NCBI GenBank assembly: GCA_002421805.1
Contig: DISM01000001.1
Span: forward strand, 71,857-135,856
Length of the DNA: 64,000 nt
Reading direction: 5' to 3'
Source of the DNA: Candidatus Omnitrophica bacterium UBA6210
GTDB lineage: Bacteria; Omnitrophota; Gorgyraeia; Velamenicoccales; Velamenicoccaceae
Positions 43,224 to 51,763 of this stretch are shown here, piece after piece (position 1 is the stretch's first letter; every line of letters starts with the position of its first letter). Under the pieces are notes generated by a model. It was given only the letters and a program-made list of their open reading frames with translations. It was not told where the DNA came from and searched no databases. The position numbers and the translations under genes were made by a program.

Positions 43224-43718
43224 TCACTCCTTGCGGGCCTCTTGTTCCTCAAGCCAGGAGAGGACGAGCTCTTTGATATTCCTGACGATGCCGCTCTTGG
43301 CCTTTTCCAGCTCAGGCGTCATCTCAAGGCCGTAGGAGGCATCCTTCACCTGGACACCAGCCACCTGGACTTCGGTCGTCAGGCCCAGGATCTTGCAGAC
43401 CCCCAAGAGGTCCGCCAGCGTTATCTCATGCGAAGAAATTTTGTTCTGGCCGACATAAATATAGGCATCTTCCAGACGAAAGACCTTTACAGTGGCCGGG
43501 GCCAGCCCCGCATCCATAGCGTCGATCAAAAGGACCTTGCGGAATTCGCTCAGGAAATTAACCAGGCCGAAACTGGCAATCCCAAAATTCAGAAAAGAGA
43601 TATCGTTTCTTTTCAGCTCATTCTCGAGCTCGGCAAGAAGGTGGATCCCCACGCCGTCATCCCGACGCAGGGTATTGCCCAAGCCGATGACGGCGATGTT
43701 ACGAGATGAATCTAACAT
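43224..43718 (-). CDS. NiFe hydrogenase maturation protease
   Basis: 164 residues of the HyaD/HybD/HycI family, which cuts the C-terminal tail of the large subunit after nickel insertion. GLGNTLRRDDGVGIHL (the metal-binding start), LLIDAMDAGLAPATV and KISSHEITLADLL are visible. It overlaps hydA by 20 bases, as expected for a dedicated protease. Confidence 0.93.
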   Translation of the reverse strand: MLDSSRNIAVIGLGNTLRRDDGVGIHLLAELENELKRNDISFLNFGIASFGLVNFLSEFRKVLLIDAMDAGLAPATVKVFRLEDAYIYVGQNKISSHEITLADLLGVCKILGLTTEVQVAGVQVKDASYGLEMTPELEKAKSGIVRNIKELVLSWLEEQEARKE

Positions 43719-45087
43719 CGAGCAAGTGCGTCGAACAGGAAATGCACGGGTCGTAGGCCCTGGCCAGCATTTCCAGCGTCAGGCGCATCTCCTCCTCGTC
43801 CTGAGTGCCGACGATTTCCGGAACGATCTTCTTCATGTCGGCCTCGAGATTATTGATGTTCTGGTTTGTGGGAATGATGCAGTTGGCGGCGGTCACGACG
43901 CCGTGGTCGTCGACCGTGTAATCATGGAAAAGGATACCGCGCGGCACTTCCACCGTCCCGACGCCGCGGCCGGCGCGCGTCCTGACCGGCCACTGGTCTT
44001 TTTTCGGATACATCGTCACCAGGACCTTCTCCTCATTGATGCCGTTCTTGATCAGTCTTTCAAGGATATCGATAGAATCTTCCAGGCAATAACCCCACTC
44101 CACGACCTGGGCCACGGTGTTCATGAAGGTATTGTAACAGGGCCGCTTGAGGCCGAGGTAAGAAGCGATCTCCTTCGATTTCTTGTCCAGTTTATCGCCG
44201 TTGAGATTGAAACGGGCAAGCGCGCCCACCATGTAGGGCGCCTTGTTGACCGTCACGAATTTCGCGGAAGAATAATCGCGCACCTCTTCCTTGATCACAG
44301 AAAGATAATCCTGGGGGTCGACAAGCTTTTCGCCGTTGACGTTGATCTGCCCGTCATAAAACGCATACTCCTTATCGCTCGACAACGCCACATACTGCCC
44401 CTTGCGTTCGAAAGACGGCAGCGAAAGCTTTTTGAAGAGCTCGACCGTCTCGGCGTAATCTGAGCGCGCCTCCACCATCATCTCCCGGAGCTTCTGCAGA
44501 TGGGCCTTCTCGGGGACCTTCGTCAGGCCGCCGATGGCAAAAGAGATCGGATGGGTGTGGCGGCCGGCCAGGATCTCCCCGGCCCAGTCGGAAAGTTTTT
44601 TCATGCGGAAGGCCCGCTCGATGACAGGCCTGTGGGTCTTCACCAGGGGCATGATGCTCTTGACGCCCAAAAGGTCCGGCGCGACAAGGATGTAGGCATG
44701 CAGCAGGTGGCTATCCATCTGCTCGGTATGAAGCAGGAGTTTGCGTAAAAGAAGCGTATCCTCGTGGGGGACGACGCCGAGCGCTTTCTCCGAGGCCTTG
44801 ATCGACGCCAGGCTGTGGCCGCAGGCGCAGATGCCGCAAATGCGCGAGGTCAGATGCTGGGCCTCATAGATCAGCCGGCCGCGCAGCATCGTCTCGAAGA
44901 ATCTGGCCGACTCGATGACCTTGAACTTGCACTCCTTAAGCTCGCCGGCCCGGACGTCCACTGTGATGTCGCCGTGGCCTTCGACGCGCGTCAGGTAATG
45001 AACGTCGACCTTAACGTCCTTCGCCCCCCCGCTATGTGGAATACGGTGGGCTGTCCTTTCTGGATCAGGATTTGAACTCTTTGTCAT
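43699..45087 (-). CDS. hydA: NiFe hydrogenase large (alpha) subunit, group 3b type
   Basis: 462 residues holding the NiFe(CN)2CO site. L1 motif RICGICACGHSLASI and L2 motif DPCISCSTHLLDVRFIS give the four Cys ligands; the eight residues after the L2 His are the tail that the maturation protease removes. The subunit set and gene order hydB-hydG-hydD-hydA match the bidirectional NAD(P)H sulfhydrogenase class. Start 45087 overlaps the small-subunit gene by 23 bases. Confidence 0.93.
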   Translation of the reverse strand: MTKSSNPDPERTAHRIPHSGGAKDVKVDVHYLTRVEGHGDITVDVRAGELKECKFKVIESARFFETMLRGRLIYEAQHLTSRICGICACGHSLASIKASEKALGVVPHEDTLLLRKLLLHTEQMDSHLLHAYILVAPDLLGVKSIMPLVKTHRPVIERAFRMKKLSDWAGEILAGRHTHPISFAIGGLTKVPEKAHLQKLREMMVEARSDYAETVELFKKLSLPSFERKGQYVALSSDKEYAFYDGQINVNGEKLVDPQDYLSVIKEEVRDYSSAKFVTVNKAPYMVGALARFNLNGDKLDKKSKEIASYLGLKRPCYNTFMNTVAQVVEWGYCLEDSIDILERLIKNGINEEKVLVTMYPKKDQWPVRTRAGRGVGTVEVPRGILFHDYTVDDHGVVTAANCIIPTNQNINNLEADMKKIVPEIVGTQDEEEMRLTLEMLARAYDPCISCSTHLLDVRFIS

Positions 45088-45829
45088 ATTTGGCTCTCTC
45101 TTTCTGGGTGTTACAGTAGAGCGTAAATTTGTCCAGGATCCCCTCGACTGTCAGGCCGTATTTTTCCAGAATATCTTTCTGCGCGTTGGCGGCCGGGTTA
45201 TCGATCAGGCCGCGGCAACCGACGCACGGAACACCATTATTCGGCAGCCACGAGTTACAGCCCGCGCGCGTGACCGGGCCCAGACAAAACTGGCCTTTAT
45301 CGTACATGCAGATATTCTCATTCTGCTTGCACTCGACGCACACGGGATATGCCGGGACCTGATAAGGCTTGCCCATCAGCACGCACTGCATGACCTTCAC
45401 GAACTCGGGCCCGTGGATGGGACAGCCGTGGACGTAATAATCCACCTTCACGACGGCATCGATCGGCTTGGCCGGGATGGCGTCTTTCACAGGATCCACA
45501 TCGCCGTAGACGATCTTTTTCTGCTCTTCTATGGATTTCAGGTTTTTCAAATTGTTGACCCCGCCTGTCGCCGCGCACGCGCCGAGCGCCACGATCACCT
45601 TGGCCTTGGCGGCGACCGCCTTGAGCCTCTCTTCATCGTGCTTGGAGGCAATGCTTCCCTCAACGACAAGCACGTCGTACTCCTGGCCCTCTTCGCTCAT
45701 GATCTCGCGAAAATTCACGATATCGACGGCCTTCGTCAATTCCAGAAGGTCGGCCCCGAGGTTCGCCACCTGCAGCTGGCATCCTTCGCAATCCGTAAAC
45801 TCAAAAAAAGCGACTTTAGGCTTTGACAT
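45065..45829 (-). CDS. hydD: NiFe hydrogenase small (delta) subunit
   Basis: 254 residues carrying Fe-S clusters that pass electrons from the NiFe site. Cys motifs: TDCEGCQLQ (proximal), GACAATGG, YVHGCPIHGPEF, and later CVECKQNENIC, GCNSW and CVGCRG. Start MSKPKVAFFEFTDCEG at 45829 is fixed by GGGGGAATGCC and overlaps hydG by 14 bases; no twin-arginine leader, so the enzyme is cytoplasmic. Confidence 0.93.
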   Translation of the reverse strand: MSKPKVAFFEFTDCEGCQLQVANLGADLLELTKAVDIVNFREIMSEEGQEYDVLVVEGSIASKHDEERLKAVAAKAKVIVALGACAATGGVNNLKNLKSIEEQKKIVYGDVDPVKDAIPAKPIDAVVKVDYYVHGCPIHGPEFVKVMQCVLMGKPYQVPAYPVCVECKQNENICMYDKGQFCLGPVTRAGCNSWLPNNGVPCVGCRGLIDNPAANAQKDILEKYGLTVEGILDKFTLYCNTQKERAKYDKEFKS

Positions 45830-46694
45830 GGCATTCCCCCTCGTGGCACTCCCCTTCCATCTGCTGGAGGTCGTTATAGGTAAAGACCGGACCGCTCTGG
45901 CAGACATAGACGCCGCGGATCTGGCAATGGCCGCACTTGCCCAGCCCGCACTTCATCTTGCGCTCCAGCGAAACGACGATCTGATGCCCGGGGATCTCTT
46001 TTTTAAGCAATTCGACGATCACAAACTTATACATGATCGGCGGCCCGACGACCACCGCATAGGTCTTTTTGGGCTCGATCGATGCGCCGGGGATGAGGCT
46101 TGTGATCAAACCGACATTTCCCTTCCAATCCGGGTCTGCGCGGTCCACCGTGCAGTTGAATTTGATGTCCGCCCGCTTCTGCCAGGCCTCGACTTCTTCC
46201 CCGAAAAGCATGTCCTTGGGCGTTTTGCAGCCCAGGAGGATCTGGACATCCCCGAAATCCTTGCGCTGGTCCAGAATATAATGGATGAGGGAACGCAGCG
46301 GCACGATGCCTAAACCGCCGGCGACGATCAAAAGATCGTTACCCCGCATCGCATCAAGGGGAAAGCCCTTGCCGAACGGCCCGCGGATCCCCAGGACGCT
46401 GCCTGTCTCCAGCTTATGCATGGCGTTCGTCAAGCCGCCCACCCGGCGGACCGTCAATTCGAAAAATCCTTTTTCCGTCGGAGATGAACAGATAGAGATC
46501 GGCGCCTCGCCGACGCCGAACAACGAGACCTGCACAAACTGCCCCGGCACATGCTCAAGGTCCTTCTTGCCGTCGAGCTCGATACGGAACAGCTTCTCAA
46601 ACTCCGTATATTTGTTGGTCTTGACGATCTTTGCCTTGACCGGCTTATAGGGGGAAGTCTTGAGCAATTCCTGATAGGATATTTCCGTCTTCAT
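45816..46694 (-). CDS. hydG: Hydrogenase gamma subunit (FAD/NAD(P)H-binding reductase)
   Basis: 292 residues of the ferredoxin-NADP reductase fold. FAD-binding APISICSSP, NAD-binding VAGGLGIVPLRSL, a C-terminal VVVGPPIMYKFV region and a 2Fe-2S motif CGLGKCGHCQI...VCQSGPVF are present. It exchanges electrons with NAD(P)H. The C-terminus is His-Gly-Glu rich. Overlaps hydB by ATGA. Confidence 0.93.
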   Translation of the reverse strand: MKTEISYQELLKTSPYKPVKAKIVKTNKYTEFEKLFRIELDGKKDLEHVPGQFVQVSLFGVGEAPISICSSPTEKGFFELTVRRVGGLTNAMHKLETGSVLGIRGPFGKGFPLDAMRGNDLLIVAGGLGIVPLRSLIHYILDQRKDFGDVQILLGCKTPKDMLFGEEVEAWQKRADIKFNCTVDRADPDWKGNVGLITSLIPGASIEPKKTYAVVVGPPIMYKFVIVELLKKEIPGHQIVVSLERKMKCGLGKCGHCQIRGVYVCQSGPVFTYNDLQQMEGECHEGECHVKA

Positions 46695-47728
46695 GCGCCC
46701 TTCCTTTCATCCAGAAGCCCGTTGACCGTCTCGATCAGGCTGATCTTGGCCATGCAGGTGCGCGTGCAACGGCCGCAGCCCGTGCAAAAATATTTATTGT
46801 ATTTGGCCACAGGGTATTTAAACTTCCGGTAATATCTGTGGCGCTGGCGGCCGTCGCGGCCGGGACGAAAATCCTCTCCTGTCGCGACCTTCGCAAAATC
46901 GTCCATCTGGCAATAGCTCCACGTCCGGGCCCGCACGCCGTCGTTCAGGTTCATCTCCATCTCATCGGCGATATCGAAACAATAACAGGTAGGACAGACC
47001 GCCGTGCAATTGGTGCAGCCGACACACCGCCGGCCCACGTCCTGCCAGACAGAACTGAAGAAACCGTCGTCAAAGGCCTTTTCAACGGACTTGATGTCGC
47101 CGTTAAATTCGTTATGGAATTTTTTCAGCTTTTCGTCCTGGGCCCTCTTCAGACGCCCCCTGTCTGCCTCGCTCATCTCACGGATATAGCTCTTGCCGGC
47201 GGCGAGCTTCTCGCCTTTTTCCGAATTCACGTGCATAGCGTAGGCGTCACCCAGGTCTGTCAACATGATGTCGTAGCCGCCGCGGGGCACATGGTTGCCG
47301 ACCGCGGTGCACGAAGCGTACGTATCGCAATAAGACATACACTCCAGGCCGATGATCGTCATCTTTTCTTTGCGATTCAGGTAGTTCGGGTCTGCCGGGG
47401 CGTCGTTGAAGACCACATCCATGCACTGGATGCCGGCGATATCGCATGTGTGCACGGCGAACAGGATGAATTCCTCAAACTCCTTGATGGCCTTGTCCGT
47501 CCTGTAAGGATCGATGCTGAATTTCAGCAGGGCTTCTCTTTGAGGAAAATAATATTTCTTCGGAGGCAGGATCGTCGGGATATAGACGAGGGACATCTCT
47601 TCGAACTCGTTGATGGGACGGAAGACATACTGGTGTTCTTTCTTCTTCGGTCCGAAGATCTTGCCATGGCGTTTCAACGAATCGAACCACCGGGGCATCT
47701 CTGTCTTGGCTATGATCGCATATTTCAT
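46691..47728 (-). CDS. hydB: Hydrogenase beta subunit (two 4Fe-4S clusters)
   Basis: 345 residues. The C-terminal half has two cluster motifs, CVGCTNCTAVCPTC and CTGCGRCTRTC; the N-terminal part (KYAIIAKTEMPRWFDSL, VHTCDIAGIQCMD) is typical of sulfhydrogenase beta subunits, which resemble anaerobic sulfite reductase subunit A. It joins the gamma unit to the hydrogenase dimer. First gene of the hyd set, preceded by a palindromic leader element and a GAGGAGCTCTT ribosome site. Confidence 0.92.
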   Translation of the reverse strand: MKYAIIAKTEMPRWFDSLKRHGKIFGPKKKEHQYVFRPINEFEEMSLVYIPTILPPKKYYFPQREALLKFSIDPYRTDKAIKEFEEFILFAVHTCDIAGIQCMDVVFNDAPADPNYLNRKEKMTIIGLECMSYCDTYASCTAVGNHVPRGGYDIMLTDLGDAYAMHVNSEKGEKLAAGKSYIREMSEADRGRLKRAQDEKLKKFHNEFNGDIKSVEKAFDDGFFSSVWQDVGRRCVGCTNCTAVCPTCYCFDIADEMEMNLNDGVRARTWSYCQMDDFAKVATGEDFRPGRDGRQRHRYYRKFKYPVAKYNKYFCTGCGRCTRTCMAKISLIETVNGLLDERKGA

Positions 47729-47737
47729 AAGAGCTCC

Positions 47738-47880
47738 TCATCCCGCCTCAGGCGGAATGACTCCCTGTCTGCCCACCGGGCAGGCGAGCTTGCGCCGTCA
47801 ATTTCACGAGTGCCCTGGCCCGCCTCTGGCGAGGCCGAGGCGTTTATGAGTGAAATTGACAAGCGATCAAACAAGGAGTC
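47738..47880 (-). repeat. Long palindromic element B in the hydB leader
   Basis: ATCCCGCC/GGCGGAAT hairpin (47740-47758), ACTCC (47760) with GGAGT (47875-47879), and a perfect 11-bp pair GTCAATTTCAC (47797-47807) and GTGAAATTGAC (47850-47860) round a GC-rich loop with a CCTCTGGCGAGG hairpin. Architecture and the TCTGGCGAGGC loop match element C; stem sequences differ. Between hydB and hypA, no gene. Confidence 0.75.
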
Positions 47881-47922
47881 TTTAAGCTATTCATCTGCTG
47901 AACTGATGCTTCTCGCTCGCAA

Positions 47923-48174
47923 CTAACCCAACTCAAACGTAACACTTGTCAGCTTCGCTTCCGGCCCTATCATGACTTTTTTGATGTCGAGACCCGCATC
48001 CTGCCAGGGCGTTCCACGGACTGCTTGCCGAAAATGCTCCCGGAAATGTTCTTCATCCCACCCGCCGAACGCCGACATCTCGACGGTGATCACAGCGATC
48101 TTGCGGCCTCCGTGTTCTTCCTGGACCCGGCGGACCGCCTCGAGCATGTTCTTGATCAATCCCGTCTCATGCAT
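47923..48174 (-). CDS. hypA: HypA-like nickel chaperone lacking the zinc domain
   Basis: 83 residues. The N-terminal MHE nickel-binding start and the HypA-type helical core (LIKNMLEAVRRVQEEHGG...ITVEMSAFGGWDEEHFREHFRQAV) are present, but the Cys4 zinc-ribbon insert of normal ~113-residue HypA is absent and the last strand follows directly. No Cys occurs at all. Reads continuously, so truncation looks evolved. Delivers nickel to the large subunit in the family. First of hypA-E-D-C-F as written on this strand's 3' side. Confidence 0.75.
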   Translation of the reverse strand: MHETGLIKNMLEAVRRVQEEHGGRKIAVITVEMSAFGGWDEEHFREHFRQAVRGTPWQDAGLDIKKVMIGPEAKLTSVTFELG

Positions 48175-48177
48175 GGC

Positions 48178-49179
48178 TCAACAGATCCGCGGGAGCGCTT
48201 CCGTGACCGGCATCCCCAGGACCCGGGAACCCCCGGCCACCGTCTTGAGATAAACTTTCGCCTTCCGTTCAGGCAAAACCTCTCCAATCACCGAAGCCCG
48301 GCGGCACGACGGGACCGCCCTTAAGGTCCTTAACGCACGGGACGCGTCTTTTTCGCCGATAAAAAAAAGCATCTTGCCTTCATTGGCGATATCCAGCGGC
48401 TCTAAACCCAATATTTCACAGAAAGATTTGCAGGAAGCGGTGATGGGAATTTTGTTTTCGATCAGAGCCAGAGAGAAACCGCTCGACTGGGCAATCTCAT
48501 TGGCTGCTGCAGAGACACCGCCGCGTGTCGGATCCCGCATAAAACGCACATCGACATGTTCTTGAAGTAATAATTTTACAATAGCCCATAGGGATTTGCA
48601 ATCGCTTTTTAGGACTTCCTGGCTTTCGAATCCCTGCCTGGCCGCCAGGATGCACAACCCGTGTTGTGCCACCGGCCCATTGATCAGGATCTTGTCTCCG
48701 GGACGTATCATGCCTGCTTCCAAAGTTTTATGCACCAGACCGATCCCTGCCGTATTAATAAAAAGCCTGTCGGCCTTGCCGCGGGGCACGACTTTCGTAT
48801 CCCCCGTGATAATCAACACTCGTTGCTGTCCGGCCTCCTGCGCCATGGAGGAGACAACAGACTCCAGGACATCGAAAGGCAATCCTTCCTCGATCACGAA
48901 AGAAACCGAAAGATATCTGGGCTCGGCAGCGCAGGAGGCCAGGTCATTGACAGTCCCGCAGACAGCCAGCTTGCCGATATCCCCTCCGGGAAAGATGATC
49001 GGATCAACGACAAAAGAATCCGTCGTCATCGCGTAGCGGCCGCCGCGAAGCTCAACGACTGACGCGTCGTCGAGCTTCCTTAAATAGATATTGTCGAAGG
49101 CGGATGCAAAGATTTCACGGATGAGTTTTTGCGTCATCGCGCCTCCGGAACCGTGGGAAAGGGATATATATTCTTTCAT
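48178..49179 (-). CDS. hypE: Hydrogenase maturation factor HypE
   Basis: 333 residues of the PurM/ThiL fold. Dehydrates the thiocarboxamide on its C-terminal Cys to thiocyanate, the CN source. Start MKEYISLSHGSGGAMTQKL, TTDSFVVDPIIFPGGDIGKLAVCGTVNDL, and the terminal PRIC motif with the catalytic Cys are all present. ATG 49179 overlaps hypD by 4 bases. Works with HypF. Confidence 0.95.
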   Translation of the reverse strand: MKEYISLSHGSGGAMTQKLIREIFASAFDNIYLRKLDDASVVELRGGRYAMTTDSFVVDPIIFPGGDIGKLAVCGTVNDLASCAAEPRYLSVSFVIEEGLPFDVLESVVSSMAQEAGQQRVLIITGDTKVVPRGKADRLFINTAGIGLVHKTLEAGMIRPGDKILINGPVAQHGLCILAARQGFESQEVLKSDCKSLWAIVKLLLQEHVDVRFMRDPTRGGVSAAANEIAQSSGFSLALIENKIPITASCKSFCEILGLEPLDIANEGKMLFFIGEKDASRALRTLRAVPSCRRASVIGEVLPERKAKVYLKTVAGGSRVLGMPVTEALPRIC

Positions 49180-50264
49180 AGCGTCTCAAAAAATGCCCGG
49201 CAGGTGCCCTCCCGTGAAACCATGCAAGGACCCAGGGGCTTTTGCGGACTGCATTGTTTTCCGAAATGACGGCAGGCCACAGGCTCGATCCTGCCCGTCA
49301 GCACCCCGGCGCACCGGCAGCCGCTGTCCTGCGCCTGATACCCGTCTTCTTCCTTCAGACCGAAAGTGCGCCGCGCATCAAGAGAATCATAGGGTTTGCG
49401 CAAGAACAAACCGCTTCCGGGGATCACGCTCAGGCCGCGCCACAGGCTGTCTTTCGATACGAAAACTTCCTTTATTAGCGCCTTTGCCTTCGGATTACCA
49501 CCCGGCCTCACCACACGACTGTAGCCGTTCTCCAGGATGGCCTGGCGATGACGGGCGGCGTCGACGATCGTCCCTATCGCCGAAAGGATGTCCAACGGCT
49601 CAAAACCGGTGATCACGGCAGGCAGATGCAGGGAACGCATCACCTGCCGGTAGCCCTCTACGCCGATCACGGCACTGACATGGCCCGGCAGGAGAAATCC
49701 GTCGAGACAAAGCGCCTTGTCCTTGCCCAGGCTCATGAGCGCCGGCGGAATCGTCTTATGCGCAGAATAGACCCTCAAATTCCCGATCTTTTCCCGGTAC
49801 GCTCTCTGGATCAGAATGCCGGTGGCCGGGGCTGTCGTCTCAAAGCCGACGGCCAGAAAAACAACTGTCCTGTTTTTCAGCCCTCTGGCAATATCAGGAA
49901 CCTCCAGGGCGGAATTCACAGGGCGGATGTCGGCGCCTCCGGCCCTGAGGTCCTGGAGCGAGGCACCTCCGGCGGGAACGCGCAGCATATCGGGATATGT
50001 GGCGATCGTCACATTCTTTTCGGCGGCCATCCGAAAAGCATTCCGCAGATAGGCGTCGCTGGTCACGCAAACAGGACAGCCTGGGCCGGAGATGAGCCGG
50101 ATGCGGGCGGACAGCATGCCGGGAATGCCGAAACGCCTGATGGCCGCCGTATGCGTGCCGCAGACCTCCATGATCCGGTAATCACGGTCTCCGGCGGCGG
50201 CATTGATCCGGCGCGCCATAGCCAGACAAGCTTCAGCCCCCCTGAAATCATCGACATATTTCAT
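49176..50264 (-). CDS. hypD: Hydrogenase maturation factor HypD
   Basis: 362 residues, 4Fe-4S protein that with HypC builds the Fe(CN)2CO unit. Conserved CGTHT, GPGCPVC, FLAVGFETTAPA, and the C-terminal Cys set GCRCAGVLTG, PVACRHFGKQCSPQ and GPCMVSREGTC are visible. ATG 50264 overlaps hypC as ATGA. Confidence 0.96.
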   Translation of the reverse strand: MKYVDDFRGAEACLAMARRINAAAGDRDYRIMEVCGTHTAAIRRFGIPGMLSARIRLISGPGCPVCVTSDAYLRNAFRMAAEKNVTIATYPDMLRVPAGGASLQDLRAGGADIRPVNSALEVPDIARGLKNRTVVFLAVGFETTAPATGILIQRAYREKIGNLRVYSAHKTIPPALMSLGKDKALCLDGFLLPGHVSAVIGVEGYRQVMRSLHLPAVITGFEPLDILSAIGTIVDAARHRQAILENGYSRVVRPGGNPKAKALIKEVFVSKDSLWRGLSVIPGSGLFLRKPYDSLDARRTFGLKEEDGYQAQDSGCRCAGVLTGRIEPVACRHFGKQCSPQKPLGPCMVSREGTCRAFFETL

Positions 50265-50494
50265 GGCTCTTCTTTTCTGCCTTTGCGCGCGACATCGCGG
50301 TAAAGTTTAAGCGTATCCCTGGCCTTCAAGGGATCGAGTCTCTCGATCGCCAATCCCGCATGCACAAGGACATAATCGCCTTTCTTTACAGACGGCAAGA
50401 GCTGGATATTCACGCGCGCCTTCAGGGGGCCTGCGCTCACCAGCGCCTCCGTCTTGTCGATCGTCTCGATCTTCATGGGAACGGCCAGGCACAT
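50261..50494 (-). CDS. hypC: Hydrogenase assembly chaperone HypC/HupF
   Basis: 77 residues beginning MCLAVP, where the N-terminal Cys binds iron, followed by the OB-like barrel with KKGDYVLVHAGLAIERLD. Partner of HypD and of the large-subunit precursor. Spaced 96 bases from hypF, with an inverted repeat between. Confidence 0.95.
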   Translation of the reverse strand: MCLAVPMKIETIDKTEALVSAGPLKARVNIQLLPSVKKGDYVLVHAGLAIERLDPLKARDTLKLYRDVARKGRKEEP

Positions 50495-50533
50495 ATCACG
50501 AACTCACTTTCACATGGATGTTGAAAAATCACT

Positions 50534-50577
50534 AATAACCAAACGTGCGGCTATTTGGAAATTTGAATTTGGTTATT
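50534..50577. repeat. AT-rich inverted repeat between hypF and hypC
   Basis: AATAACCAAA (50534-50543) and TTTGGTTATT (50568-50577) form a perfect 10-bp stem. Style resembles interspersed AT-rich repeats with runs of CAAAT/ATTTG; see also 54.2 kb and 56.9 kb. Confidence 0.6.
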
Positions 50578-50590
50578 GGTCATTGCCCGC

Positions 50591-51763
50591 TTATTTCTTA
50601 TCATCGACCCCGGATCGTTTCATCAGACAATATCCAACCTGACCGCGCGCGATCGCGGCATCCGTCATCAAAGGCGGCGGCGGCACAACCAGGCGCAACC
50701 GGCTTTTGTCGAACAACTCCGCAATCTTTTTCGTCAATATCCTGTTTAAAAACACGCCACCCGACACATAGACGCAAGAGACGCTGTATCGTCGGGCCAA
50801 GCGTTTGCAAACGAGAAAAATACTTTCCGCCAGGACGTTATGGAATTTCATGGCGATGGCTCCCTTCGCCACGCGATGCGCCAGATCCCGCCGCATCGCG
50901 ATAAAAAGAGCCCCTGTGTCGAGAACCAGACAACCGTCGCGCGACCTGGCGATAGGCATCATATAGCCGCCCGCATCCTGACCGCAGGATGCGGCTGCCG
51001 CTTCCAGGGCCTGCGCAGCCTGGGCCTGTTTGACGACCATCGGAGCCAACCTCAGAAGGGCCGCGGCCGCATCAAACAAGCGGCCGGCACTCGACGAAAG
51101 CGGCGTCTGAACTCCCTGGGTGATCATCTGATCGACAAGACGGAGCGTTTTGACAGGGATTTTTCCTGAAAATGGGGTGCGTCCGGCGCCCGCAGTCTTA
51201 AGGATCCCGTAGGCGATACGCCACGGCTCCCGGATCGCCGCTTCATTACCGGCCAAAGGCTGATAGCTTAGGTGTGCCGCGCGCATAAAGCCATCGGCGC
51301 CGCAGTAAAAAAATTCGCCGCCCCACATCCGGCCGTCGGCGCCAAAACCCGTGCCGTCAAAAGCCACGCCGATAAAAGGCCGCCGCGCTTGCATATCAAA
51401 AACGGCATTGGCCACGTGGGCCCAATGATGATAGACGGCCTGGAGACGGGCGGAGGGAAAGAACTCTCTCTGAAGGAGAGGCGCCAGCCTCCGGCAAGCA
51501 AAATGCGGATGAGGATCAAAAGCGATAACGGCTGGCCGCACCCAGTATCTTCGAACGGCAAAGGCGACCGCCTGCCGATAAAATTCCTCAATATCTTCCG
51601 CCTCCAGCCGAGGAGACAGCTGGAACAGAGTTTTTCTGTCAACCCAACAAAGACCCGGCCGCGTATCCGTGCCCAGAGCCAGAATACGCCGGTTTCCATT
51701 CAACGTTAACGGCGTCTGTGTGACGGAAAACATCTCAAAGGGCGCCCGAGTCCCGCGGCTCAC
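50591..51763 (-). CDS. hypF: HypF C-terminal carbamoyltransferase domain only
   Basis: 390 residues corresponding to the Kae1-like and C-terminal domains of HypF. VYHHWAHVANAV, GVAFDGTGFGADGRMWGGEF and VYVSGGVFLN are the expected metal/nucleotide motifs. The ~370 N-terminal residues of normal HypF (acylphosphatase, zinc fingers, YrdC domain) are missing, and the upstream gene is complete and unrelated. GTG 51763 overlaps the radical SAM stop as GTGA; an alternative ATG is at 51733. The other HypF domains would have to be encoded separately. Confidence 0.82.
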   Translation of the reverse strand: MSRGTRAPFEMFSVTQTPLTLNGNRRILALGTDTRPGLCWVDRKTLFQLSPRLEAEDIEEFYRQAVAFAVRRYWVRPAVIAFDPHPHFACRRLAPLLQREFFPSARLQAVYHHWAHVANAVFDMQARRPFIGVAFDGTGFGADGRMWGGEFFYCGADGFMRAAHLSYQPLAGNEAAIREPWRIAYGILKTAGAGRTPFSGKIPVKTLRLVDQMITQGVQTPLSSSAGRLFDAAAALLRLAPMVVKQAQAAQALEAAAASCGQDAGGYMMPIARSRDGCLVLDTGALFIAMRRDLAHRVAKGAIAMKFHNVLAESIFLVCKRLARRYSVSCVYVSGGVFLNRILTKKIAELFDKSRLRLVVPPPPLMTDAAIARGQVGYCLMKRSGVDDKK

